Positions 1 to 6,502 of a stretch of DNA of 7,347 nt are shown here, piece by piece; the first letter of the stretch is position 1, and every line of letters starts with the position of its first letter. Source of the stretch: Gemmataceae bacterium (GTDB taxonomy: Bacteria; Planctomycetota; Planctomycetia; Gemmatales; Gemmataceae); contig CANLGS010000189.1 in NCBI GenBank assembly GCA_947490035.1, positions 1-7,347 on the forward strand, given 5' to 3'. A program made the position numbers and the translations under genes. The notes beneath the pieces were generated by a model that had not been told where the DNA came from, made no database searches, and saw nothing but the letters and a program-made list of their open reading frames with translations.

Positions 1-26
1 AACGAGTATGCCGGTGGCTATCTCAA

Positions 27-45
27 CCTCACGCGGAGCGTGAGG
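27..45. repeat. Short perfect hairpin (8-bp arms, 3-base loop)
   Basis: CCTCACGC (27-34) and GCGTGAGG (38-45) are perfect reverse complements around the loop GGA. The flanking bases (CTCAAC before, ACTACA after) resemble a short hairpin that I recall being scattered through Gemmata-type genomes; this is memory, not a search. Plus-strand frame 1 is open from base 1 to a stop at 169-171, but it runs across the terminator hairpin and into the antisense of the secretin gene, so I do not read it as the end of a gene. Confidence 0.45.
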
Positions 46-62
46 ACTACACTCAAGAACGC

Positions 63-91
63 AAAAGGCCCGCGAGCGTCGCTCGCGGGCC
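63..91 (-). terminator. Rho-independent terminator of the secretin gene
   Basis: GGCCCGCGAGC (67-77) and GCTCGCGGGCC (81-91) form a perfect 11-bp GC-rich stem with a 3-base loop. Read on the minus strand it is followed at once by four T (63-66). It starts 27 bases after the secretin stop codon (119-121), so position, stem and T-run all agree. The T-run is short, which is common in high-GC genomes. On the plus strand the stem is followed by GGGG rather than T, so termination should be one-directional. Confidence 0.8.
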
Positions 92-118
92 GGGGTTGTC
101 ACACCGTCGTGCCGGTCG

Positions 119-3100
119 TCACGGGGCCGGCTGGCGGCCCTCGGTCTGGAAGATCTCTTCCTCCGAGTTGATGATGATACGCGGCGTCACCATGATCATG
201 ACGTGCGCCGTCTCGCGGCCGACGCCCACGTTCTTGAACAGCCGGTTCAGGTACGGGATCTTCGACAGGAACGGGGGGCCGAACTCGTTGCGGCTCTCGC
301 TCAGCCGCTTCAACCCGCCGAGCAGCACCGTGCCGCCGTCCGGGCACACCACGGTCGTCGCGATCTGCAGGCTGGTGAACGACGGCTGTTGCAGGAACTG
401 CGTGAACGGGATCGGCTGGCCCTGGCTGCCGCCCTCGAACACCGGCGTGATGAACGTGGTGATCGGGAACAGCGGCACCGTCGCACCGGACTGCACCGAC
501 AGGTTGACCGGCAAGTTCAGCCGCACGAACCGGCGGTCGGCCGAGACGACCGGCTGCACGGTGATGTTGATACCGCCCTGGCCGGGGCCGGGCAGCGGCG
601 TCTGGGTCGGCGTGAACACGATCTGCCCGCCCACCGCGACCACCGACACGCTGGTCACGAAGAACTGCAGCTCGTTCACCGACAGGGTCGCCGTCTGGCC
701 GTTGAACATCGTCAGCTTCGGGGCCAGCATGATGTTCGACCGCTGGTCGCCCTGGGCCATTTCCAGGAACGTGTACACCTGGATGTCGTTCAGGAACGCC
801 AGCCCCAGCGCGATGCCGCCGTTGTTGCCCGGCGTGTTCGGGTAGTTGCCGAACCCGGGAATGCCGCGGTTGAAGCTGGTCGCCCGGATGGGCACGTCCA
901 GGTCCGGGGTGAACGTCCCGGCCGGCGTCAGCCCGACCGTCACGCCCTTGTTCTGGATGTCGTTGATGAACGGGGCCGGGCGGAACTGGCCGCTGGTCAG
1001 GGCCGGCTCGAACTTCGTCGTGTTCGTCTTGATGTTCACCGAGAAGTCCACGCCCATCCGCTCGAAGAACGACTCGGCCAGCGACACGATGCGGATCTCG
1101 ACGGCGACCGCGAGGTCTTGCAACCGGCGGAGCGCCTCCAGCAGGTCTTGCACTTCGGTGATGACGTCGGCCGTCTGGTTCACCACCAGCGCCCCGCCGA
1201 TGTCGAAGAACTCGACCTTGCCGCTGCCGCCCACCCCGTCCCACGAGTGCGGGCGCACCATCGTGGTGATGAGCTTGATGAGCTGCTCGTGCCGGGAGTT
1301 GCTGTTGTTCGTCACGCTGGCCGACGCGTTCAGCGGCCCGGTGGCCTGAAGCGACCCGCCGCCGGGCGTCTGGACGCCGGGCGAGGTGGCGAGTTCGCCC
1401 GGCAGCGGGGTGCTGGCGGTCTGCCCGCCGCTCAGCCCGCCGCGCGGGTTGACCGGGGTGGCGCCGCCGCCCCCGTTCAGCCCCGGCAAGCGGACGTTGT
1501 CGCTGTTGAACGCGTTCTTGTTCAGCATCTTGTCGAAGTTCGCGTAGTCCGGCAGCGCGAAGTTCGGCACCGGGGTCACGAGGTCGGTGACCGAGAACAC
1601 CTTCGTGTACAGCCGCCCCTTGGCCTTCTTCGTGGTGGTGATCTTCACCACGTTGTTCTCGATCACGAAGCTGAGGCCCGCCGGTTCGAGGAGGATCGCC
1701 AGCACGTCCCGCGCGGCAATCGCCTTGCCCACCTCGAAGTTCATCGGCAGCACTTCGCTGATGTGCTCCGCCCGCAGCGACACCTCGTCGAGGAACAGCG
1801 GCAGGTCCGTGAGCGTCTGGAGGTTCTTGATCGCCTCCTTCAGCGGCGTCTCACGGAACTCGACGGTGATCGGCTTGTCGAGTTGCAGCTCGATCCCGTA
1901 GGTGGCCTGGGAGCGGCGGGGCGAGTAGCCGTTGTCGGCGGACCCGCGCAGGTTGGCCCGCTGCATGGCCCGGATCTGCACCGCGACCGGGTCGTCGGTG
2001 GTGACCAGCGGCCCTTGCTGCTCGGCGTTGTTCAGCCCGCCGAGGAAGAACTTCTCGCGGTCGGACTTCGCCAGCTCCGCCTCCTTGACGCGGCGCTGCA
2101 GCTTGGCGACCTCGTACAGCGCGCCGACGGCGGGGTCGTCCGGGTCGAGCTGCTTGGCCTGGAGCGCGACCCGCTCGGCCGTCGCGTAGTCGTTCTTCTT
2201 GAGCAGCTCGTTGTACCGGCGGACGAGTACCGCCACGTCCTTCTTGCGGTCCTCCTCGGCGGCCCCGCGGTTGGTGATTAACTCCTTCGCGTCGCGCTTC
2301 TCCTTGTTCAGCCGGGCGGAGGCGTCGGCCTGCCCCTTCATCAGCCGGAACGTGTCGAGCCGGCCGTCCACCGGGCGGAGCAGGAGCGCGATGGCCGGCG
2401 CGTCCACGCCCGACGCGCGGACGCGGTTCGAGTAGTCGATGAGCAACTGCATGGCGAGGTCGGTCTCGCCGCGGCCGAACGCGGCCTGGGCGTCGCCTTG
2501 AACCTTCAGCCCTTCGCTTCGGAGCTTCTGGAACTGCACCTTCTTGAGCGCGTCCGCCTGCGAGGTCGGGCCGTCCGGGCCGACGCGGGCCACGCCCGGC
2601 GGGTTGGTGCCGGTGCCCGTCATCGGATCGGCCGGCGGCAGCCCCATGTCCGGCGGCTGGATGCCGCCCGCGGTGGCGATGCCGGTGTTGCCGCCGCTCT
2701 TGTCGAGTTCGGCCTTGCACGCGGTCAGCATCTGGTCGCGCGCGGCCTTCAGGTCGGCCGTGAGCAGGTTGCCGTCGACGAGCACCAGCACGTTGAACGT
2801 CTGCTGGTAGTCCTTGTTCTTGAACGACCCCTTCGCGTTCTCCAGGGTGGTCGCCGCGACCCGCTGCTTCTGGGCGAACTTCTCGGAGCCGATGCTGTTG
2901 AGCAGCGCGCGGGCTTCGTCCTGCACGCCGCCGAGGTTGTGCGCCTGGAGCGCGAGCCGCGACGCGGTCTCGAACTGGCCCTGCTTGAACTCGTACTCGG
3001 CCTGGTCGAGCAGTTGCCGGCCGGTCACGGTGCCGCCCGCCGGGGCGCCCGTCGGCTTGGCGCCGTTGTACACGGTCTGCGTGCCGGGCGGGACGGTCGG

Positions 3101-4204
3101 CGCGGTGGTGCCGACGCCGCCGACCGGGACGAGCGTCTCCGGTCCGGGGAGCGCGGCGATGCCGCTGGGCGACGCGGTGCCGAACTTGCCGCCGGACACG
3201 ACGAACAGCGCCGCCTTCGCCTCGACGATCGGCTTCGGGAACAGCCCGAGCGTGCCGGCGATGCCGGTCGCGTTGGTGAGGGCCGCGTTCGCCCGCACGA
3301 AGTCCTGCCGGACGGCGAACGCCTGCGAGTCGCGGATCAGCTTGTCGATGGCCGCGGTGCCGCGGGTGTTCAACTCTGTGAGCGCGAAGCCGGGGCTGAA
3401 CTCGCCCTGCGCGAAGGTCGCGCCGAGCTTGTCGGCCTCGGTGTACTTGGCCTTCGCCGCGACGAAGTTGCCCTGGTCGGCGAACGCCTTGCCTTCGGCC
3501 ACGAGCTTCACCGCGGCCTGCTTCTTGGCGTCGCTCGTCGGCGCCCGCGCGACGGTGTTGGTGCCGGTGTTGGCGGGCGGCCTGGGCGGTACGACTGCGG
3601 TCGCGGTCGTGTTCGCCGGCGCGGTGCCGGTCGGGATGTTCTTGAACTTGGCGCGGGCGGCCTGCAAGTCCTTGACCAACTTGTCGGGCCGTTCGCCCAT
3701 GTCCCACGTCGAGTACGGGCCGTGCAGTTGGTCGGCCTTGCGGGCGATCTGGAGCGCGGTGTCCAGGTTGTAGGCGCGCTCGGCGTCGTTGTTGGCGGCC
3801 TTCGTCGCGGTCGCCTTCGCCTGCTTCATCAACTGCTCGGCCTGCGCCTTGTTGGCTTTGGTCTGAGCGGAGTCGATGTCCTTGCGGAGCGCGTTGGGGG
3901 TGTCGTCGAACAGCCCCCACTTGCCGGCGGGGTTGTTGGCGGCGGCGGCGGCGGCGAGGTCGCGGGCGTCGGCGAACTTGCCCTCGTCCAGCGCGCGCCG
4001 GCCGTCTTTCACCAGTTGCTTCGGGTCGTTGGGCGAAGCCGGCGGCCGCGTCGCCGGCGCGGTCGCGTTCGGCGTGAGCGGGCCTACGGCCGTGCCGCGG
4101 CCGAACTGGGCGTGGACGATGGCGACCGTCCCCCCGGTCAGCACCGGCACCAGCAGCAGGTTGGCCGCCACCCGCTTCCAGTTCCACTTCTTTGCCTGGA
4201 ACAC
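119..4204 (-). CDS. Secretin-family outer-membrane channel protein (GspD/PilQ-like) with a long helical-repeat N-terminal half
   Basis: Likely forms the gated multimeric outer-membrane pore of a type II secretion or type IV pilus-like system. Residues 10-33 are a basic start plus hydrophobic stretch ending in VHAQ, a likely signal peptide. Residues 60-190, 225-335, 395-500 and 550-720 are Ala/Lys-rich, TPR-like helical hairpins, separated by Pro/Thr/Gly linkers near 190-225, 345-395 and 505-550. Residues 770-860 look like a secretin N0/STN domain (ITVEFRETPLKEAIKNL). A Gly/Pro-rich linker covers 905-970, and 973-1030 is N1/N3-like. The secretin core spans about 1035-1345 (VEIRIVSLAESFFERMGVDF) and ends in the signature PPFLSKIPYLNRLF and MIMVTPRIII. 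At about 1361 residues it is roughly twice the usual GspD size. The GTG start at 4204 is preferred because AAAGGAGG lies 6 bases upstream; TTG at 4207 is the alternative. The secretin identity is firm; the secreted substrate and system are unknown. Confidence 0.93.
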   Translation of the reverse strand: MFQAKKWNWKRVAANLLLVPVLTGGTVAIVHAQFGRGTAVGPLTPNATAPATRPPASPNDPKQLVKDGRRALDEGKFADARDLAAAAAANNPAGKWGLFDDTPNALRKDIDSAQTKANKAQAEQLMKQAKATATKAANNDAERAYNLDTALQIARKADQLHGPYSTWDMGERPDKLVKDLQAARAKFKNIPTGTAPANTTATAVVPPRPPANTGTNTVARAPTSDAKKQAAVKLVAEGKAFADQGNFVAAKAKYTEADKLGATFAQGEFSPGFALTELNTRGTAAIDKLIRDSQAFAVRQDFVRANAALTNATGIAGTLGLFPKPIVEAKAALFVVSGGKFGTASPSGIAALPGPETLVPVGGVGTTAPTVPPGTQTVYNGAKPTGAPAGGTVTGRQLLDQAEYEFKQGQFETASRLALQAHNLGGVQDEARALLNSIGSEKFAQKQRVAATTLENAKGSFKNKDYQQTFNVLVLVDGNLLTADLKAARDQMLTACKAELDKSGGNTGIATAGGIQPPDMGLPPADPMTGTGTNPPGVARVGPDGPTSQADALKKVQFQKLRSEGLKVQGDAQAAFGRGETDLAMQLLIDYSNRVRASGVDAPAIALLLRPVDGRLDTFRLMKGQADASARLNKEKRDAKELITNRGAAEEDRKKDVAVLVRRYNELLKKNDYATAERVALQAKQLDPDDPAVGALYEVAKLQRRVKEAELAKSDREKFFLGGLNNAEQQGPLVTTDDPVAVQIRAMQRANLRGSADNGYSPRRSQATYGIELQLDKPITVEFRETPLKEAIKNLQTLTDLPLFLDEVSLRAEHISEVLPMNFEVGKAIAARDVLAILLEPAGLSFVIENNVVKITTTKKAKGRLYTKVFSVTDLVTPVPNFALPDYANFDKMLNKNAFNSDNVRLPGLNGGGGATPVNPRGGLSGGQTASTPLPGELATSPGVQTPGGGSLQATGPLNASASVTNNSNSRHEQLIKLITTMVRPHSWDGVGGSGKVEFFDIGGALVVNQTADVITEVQDLLEALRRLQDLAVAVEIRIVSLAESFFERMGVDFSVNIKTNTTKFEPALTSGQFRPAPFINDIQNKGVTVGLTPAGTFTPDLDVPIRATSFNRGIPGFGNYPNTPGNNGGIALGLAFLNDIQVYTFLEMAQGDQRSNIMLAPKLTMFNGQTATLSVNELQFFVTSVSVVAVGGQIVFTPTQTPLPGPGQGGINITVQPVVSADRRFVRLNLPVNLSVQSGATVPLFPITTFITPVFEGGSQGQPIPFTQFLQQPSFTSLQIATTVVCPDGGTVLLGGLKRLSESRNEFGPPFLSKIPYLNRLFKNVGVGRETAHVMIMVTPRIIINSEEEIFQTEGRQPAP

Positions 4205-4210
4205 CAATGG

Positions 4211-4218
4211 CCTCCTTT
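4211..4218 (-). promoter_or_regulatory. Strong ribosome binding site that decides the secretin start
   Basis: On the minus strand AAAGGAGG is followed by CCA, TTG, GTG. The gap from GGAGG to TTG (4205-4207) is only 3 bases, while the gap to GTG (4202-4204) is 6 bases, the usual distance. GTG is therefore the better start, although both codons are in frame and the proteins differ by one residue. Confidence 0.7.
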
Positions 4219-4257
4219 GCCCCTGCGCTGGATGACGAGCGGGCCGGCATGATAGCC

Positions 4258-4288
4258 CCGTCGCGCGACGGTACGACCCGTCGCGCGG
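4258..4288. repeat. Palindrome and 20-base direct repeat in the secretin leader
   Basis: CCGTCGCGCGACGG (4258-4271) is a perfect 14-base palindrome. Its left ten bases plus one G, CCGTCGCGCGG, recur at 4278-4288, exactly 20 bases later. It lies between the secretin promoter and its ribosome binding site. It could be a protein-binding site of about two helical turns or an RNA stem; simple high-GC chance is also possible. Confidence 0.4.
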
Positions 4289-4302
4289 CTGCCGGCGCGA
4301 GC

Positions 4303-4357
4303 GCCGAGAAACCGCCCCAGCGGTTCTCGGCTCCCGTCTCCTGGGGCGTCCTGCCCC
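4303..4357 (-). promoter_or_regulatory. Overlapping hairpins in the secretin mRNA 5' leader
   Basis: Given in plus-strand terms. Stem A pairs GCCGAGAAACCGC (4303-4315) with GCGGTTCTCGGC (4320-4331), 12 bp with one bulged A and a 4-base loop. Stem B pairs CGCCCCAG (4313-4320) with CTGGGGCG (4341-4348), 8 bp. Stem C pairs GGGGC (4343-4347) with GCCCC (4353-4357). A and B share bases 4313-4320, and B and C share 4343-4347, so neighbouring stems exclude each other. If transcription starts near 4380, all lie in the secretin leader of about 175 bases. No T-run follows them, so they are not a simple terminator. A switching leader is inference; GC-rich DNA gives chance stems. Confidence 0.35.
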
Positions 4358-4386
4358 GCGTAGAGAATGTGTGAGAAAGCGTCCGG

Positions 4387-4415
4387 GCTATAACCCGGCT
4401 TCCGCGAGGAGTCAA
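4387..4415 (-). promoter_or_regulatory. Sigma-70-like promoter for the secretin gene
   Basis: On the minus strand TTGACT (4410-4415) and TATAGC (4387-4392) are separated by exactly 17 bases (4393-4409). They match the consensus boxes at 5/6 and 4/6. The predicted transcription start is near 4380, giving a leader of about 175 bases. The -10 box is bracketed by CCGGG (4383-4387) and CCCGG (4394-4398), a small inverted repeat that might be an operator. This is one of the few AT-leaning spots in the intergenic region. Not experimentally shown. Confidence 0.55.
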
Positions 4416-4510
4416 GCGTTTTGGCTCAAGTTTCGGGGCGCCCGCGCGTGTGAATCTGCGCAGGTGTTGGGAGATGCGGAGGGAGGTGGGAAGCTGGGTA
4501 GGCGATGGAA

Positions 4511-4685
4511 TGTGGTCCGGTCACTCCGTGACCGGTCTTCTGTCTTTGTCTTGTGGCACAGACATCCCTTTGTCTTGTGGCACAGACATTCCTGTCTGTG
4601 CGGCTGGCCCCTCGAAGCACACAGACAGGAATGTCTGTGCCACAAGACAAAGGCAGAAGACCGGTCACGGAGTGACCGGACCACA
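4511..4685. repeat. Large imperfect inverted repeat, Gemmata-type dispersed element, probable bidirectional terminator
   Basis: The right arm (4620-4685, 66 bases) is the reverse complement of the left arm (4511-4600) except for a 24-base insertion in the left arm and one base (T or C) at its edge. The insertion is a tandem near-copy of the unit CTTTGTCTTGTGGCACAGAC. The central loop is 4601-4619. Each arm contains two smaller perfect hairpins, CCGGTCAC/GTGACCGG and CACAGACA/TGTCTGTG. The right arm touches the stop codon of the epimerase gene (4686-4688), so the RNA would fold directly after translation ends. All frames through it give low-information peptides (CGTDIPVC, LWHRHSCLC, RSRSDRTT), so apparent reading frames here are spurious. 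There is no transposase and no obvious target duplication. Bases 4416-4510 beside it hold nothing I recognise. Confidence 0.85.
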
Positions 4686-5498
4686 TCAGCCCACGATGCG
4701 GCGGAACATGTCCATCGTCTGGCGCGCGGCGGCGTCCGAGTCCGGCAGCGGCAGGATCTCCGCCGACAGGTAGCCGGCGTAGCCGATCTCCACCAGCGCC
4801 GCCATGATCGGCAGGAAGTCCGTGTGCCCCAGACCCGCGGCGCGGCGGTTCGAGTCCGCGAAGTGGACGTGCCCGACGTGCGCACCCGCGTTGCGCAGCG
4901 CGTCCGCGACGTTCGTTTCCTCGATGTTCATGTGGTACAGGTCGGCGAGTACCTTCACGCGCTCGACGCCCATGCCGGTCAGCAGCGTGACCGCGTCGCC
5001 GAGCGTGTTGACGAGGTTCGTCTCGTAGCGGTTCAGCGGTTCGTACAGCAGCGTCGTGCCCAGATCACTGGCGTGCGTGTCCAGCTTGAAGAGCGCGTTC
5101 CCCAGGTAGCGGAGCGCTTCCGGCTTGGTGACGCCGTCGCCCCATCGCCCCTGCATGGAACCGATGATCGCGGGCGCGTCGAACTGTGCCGCGAGGCTCA
5201 TGATCGACCGCACGAACGCCACCGCGCGGTCGCGCACAGTTGCGTCCGGGCTGGTGAGCGTGAGCTTGTGCTTCACCCACCCGGCCCCGGTGCCCACCGC
5301 CGCGAGTGACAGCCCGTTGTCATCGAGCAGGGTGCGCAGTTCGGCGGCGTCGATGGCGTCCGCGCTAGGCGGGAATATCTCGACCGCGGCGAACCCGCGC
5401 GCCGCGGCGAGGCGGCAGCCTTCGGCGAGGTCGTCCCAGTACACGAACGGCCCGCCCCGGGCTTCCGGCACGAGCGAGATGGTCACGGCGGACTTCAT
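4686..5498 (-). CDS. Sugar (phosphate) isomerase/epimerase, TIM barrel, D-tagatose 3-epimerase-like
   Basis: A 270-residue member of the AP-endonuclease-2 / xylose isomerase-like TIM-barrel family, cytoplasmic, expected to move a carbonyl or invert a stereocentre on a ketose or hydroxy-acid. The divalent-metal and catalytic residues are E153 (LLYEPLNRYE), D186 (LADLYHMNIEE), H212 (GHVHFADSNR) and E247 (LSAEI). Their spacings of 33, 26 and 35 residues equal those I recall for D-tagatose 3-epimerase (E152, D185, H211, E246). The substrate-contact equivalents E159, H189 and R218 are also present. The ATG at 5498 has GAGGAG 6 bases upstream. It is the second gene after ilvE, two bases from its stop, and is followed directly by the inverted repeat. 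The true substrate is unknown; hydroxypyruvate isomerase is an alternative name for such proteins. Family call firm, substrate not. Confidence 0.9.
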   Translation of the reverse strand: MKSAVTISLVPEARGGPFVYWDDLAEGCRLAAARGFAAVEIFPPSADAIDAAELRTLLDDNGLSLAAVGTGAGWVKHKLTLTSPDATVRDRAVAFVRSIMSLAAQFDAPAIIGSMQGRWGDGVTKPEALRYLGNALFKLDTHASDLGTTLLYEPLNRYETNLVNTLGDAVTLLTGMGVERVKVLADLYHMNIEETNVADALRNAGAHVGHVHFADSNRRAAGLGHTDFLPIMAALVEIGYAGYLSAEILPLPDSDAAARQTMDMFRRIVG

Positions 5499-5500
5499 CG

Positions 5501-6367
5501 TTAGCTCCTCACCAGCGCGCTGTAGTCCGCGATCAACTGCTGCGTGACCGGGCCGACCTCGAACTCCTGTTTATCGATGGCCGACACCGGTTGCACTTCC
5601 ACCGCGGTGCCGGTGAGGAACACTTCGGTCGCGTTCGCGAGTTCGGCGGGCCAGATTTCGCGTTCGACCACCGTGATGCCGCGCTTGCGTGCCAACTCCA
5701 TCACCGTCTGGCGCGTGATGCCGTTGAGGATGGTCTCGGTGGTGGGCGTGTGCAGTTCCCCATTAATAAGGAGGAACAGGTTCGCGCCGGTCGCTTCGGA
5801 AAGCCGGCCCTTGTAGTCGTGCATGAGCGCGTCTTGCACGCCGGCTTCGAGTGCTTCGTCTTTGGCGAGCGTGCAGATGACATACAGCCCGGCGGCCTTG
5901 CTTCCGGCCGGCGAGCTTTCCGGGCTGGGCCGCTTCCACCGGCTCGTAATCAGCTTGATCGCCTTCTGCGCGTAGTACGCGCCCCACGGGAACGCCGCGA
6001 TCATCACGTGAACCTTCGTGCCGTGCGCCGACACGCCGATGACCTCCGCCCCGCGCCACGCGAGCGGCCGGACGTAACCGCCGTCGAGCTTGTTCTCGGC
6101 GACGACGAGCTTCGTGGCCGCGTCGAGTTCTTCGACGCTGTAGGGCAGGTCGTAGTTGAGCATCCGCGCCGACTTGACGAGCCTCTGCGAGTGTTCGGTG
6201 AGTTTGAAGACCTTGCCGTTGTAGATGCGTTCGCCCTCGAAGACGGAGTTGCCGTAGTGGAGGCTGTGAACGAGGACGTGAACTTTGGCCTCGCGCCACG
6301 GGACGAGTTGCCCGTTGTACCAGATGGCGCCGTCGCGGTCGTCCATCGGCGGTGCGGGTGCGGCCAT
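5501..6367 (-). CDS. ilvE: Branched-chain amino acid aminotransferase (class IV PLP enzyme)
   Basis: Transfers the amino group between glutamate and the 2-oxo acids of valine, leucine and isoleucine, the last step of their synthesis and first of their breakdown; cytoplasmic and PLP-dependent. The 288-residue protein has the family order: an N-terminal IWYNGQLVPWREAKVHVL, then HYGNSVFEGERIY (37-49), R62 in QRLVKSARML, catalytic lysine K157 in SKAAGLYVI, the cofactor glutamate E191 in LSEATGANLF, GITR (216-219) and LTGTAVEVQPV. These are typical of the IlvE group rather than D-amino acid transaminases. The ATG at 6367 is chosen because GGAG lies 7 bases upstream and conserved sequence begins directly after it. 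The frame stays open to 6793, but that extension has no family similarity. It leads an operon with the epimerase. Complete, with no missing key residue. Confidence 0.94.
   Translation of the reverse strand: MAAPAPPMDDRDGAIWYNGQLVPWREAKVHVLVHSLHYGNSVFEGERIYNGKVFKLTEHSQRLVKSARMLNYDLPYSVEELDAATKLVVAENKLDGGYVRPLAWRGAEVIGVSAHGTKVHVMIAAFPWGAYYAQKAIKLITSRWKRPSPESSPAGSKAAGLYVICTLAKDEALEAGVQDALMHDYKGRLSEATGANLFLLINGELHTPTTETILNGITRQTVMELARKRGITVVEREIWPAELANATEVFLTGTAVEVQPVSAIDKQEFEVGPVTQQLIADYSALVRS
5505..5510 (-). promoter_or_regulatory. Ribosome binding site of the epimerase inside the end of ilvE
   Basis: GAGGAG lies within the last codons of ilvE and 6 bases before the epimerase ATG (5496-5498). 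The ilvE stop TAA (5501-5503) sits between this site and the ATG. Ribosomes finishing ilvE would therefore end on the epimerase start region, the classic layout for translational coupling. Confidence 0.75.
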
Positions 6368-6374
6368 GAGCGTA

Positions 6375-6378
6375 CTCC
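6375..6378 (-). promoter_or_regulatory. Ribosome binding site of ilvE
   Basis: Minus-strand GGAG ends 7 bases before the ATG at 6365-6367. It fixes the start at 6367 and argues against the upstream in-frame extension. Confidence 0.65.
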
Positions 6379-6403
6379 GAACGGGAGAGGGAATCCGCGT
6401 GTT

Positions 6404-6432
6404 AATGTATCGCCGCCGGGGTGTGCTGTCGG
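6404..6432 (-). promoter_or_regulatory. Candidate weak promoter for the ilvE-epimerase operon
   Basis: Minus-strand CCGACA (6427-6432) and TACATT (6404-6409) are 17 bases apart and match the sigma-70 boxes 4/6 each. A start near 6397 would give a leader of about 30 bases containing the GGAG site. Position is right and the -10 is in a small AT-rich patch, but the match is modest. Confidence 0.35.
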
Positions 6433-6502
6433 CGGTCGAATCGCGCACGCGGGAGCGGCCGAGCGAAGGCGCCGGAAAGCGAGCGATTTGGTTTCCAAGG
6501 CC

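Noticed and set aside
1..171. C-terminal end of a plus-strand gene in frame 1
   Set aside because: The open frame would run through two hairpins and 50 bases into the antisense of the secretin, with no recognisable protein features.
203..2281. Long plus-strand open frame (692 codons) antisense to the secretin
   Set aside because: Its translation is Arg/Leu/Val/Gly-rich with no domain, as expected for the antisense of a high-GC gene. The opposite strand has clear secretin motifs.
2498..4252. Plus-strand open frame (584 codons) over the secretin N-terminal half
   Set aside because: Low-complexity shadow translation, no ribosome site, wholly antisense to a supported gene.
4303..4331. Rho-independent terminator
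   Set aside because: The stem is strong but no T-run follows on either strand, and there is no gene end beside it.
1851..4415. Long minus-strand open frame (854 codons) overlapping the secretin
   Set aside because: It is the secretin read one frame off. The product is Arg/Gly/Ala-rich with no family motifs, and it would begin upstream of the secretin promoter.
4511..4685. CRISPR array or insertion sequence
   Set aside because: There are only two inverted arms and one internal duplication, no regular spacers, no transposase and no visible target-site duplication.
4371..5309. Small open frames reading through the inverted repeat on both strands
   Set aside because: The peptides are translations of hairpin DNA (LWHRHSCLC, SRSDRTT) fused to antisense of the epimerase; there is no domain and no ribosome site.
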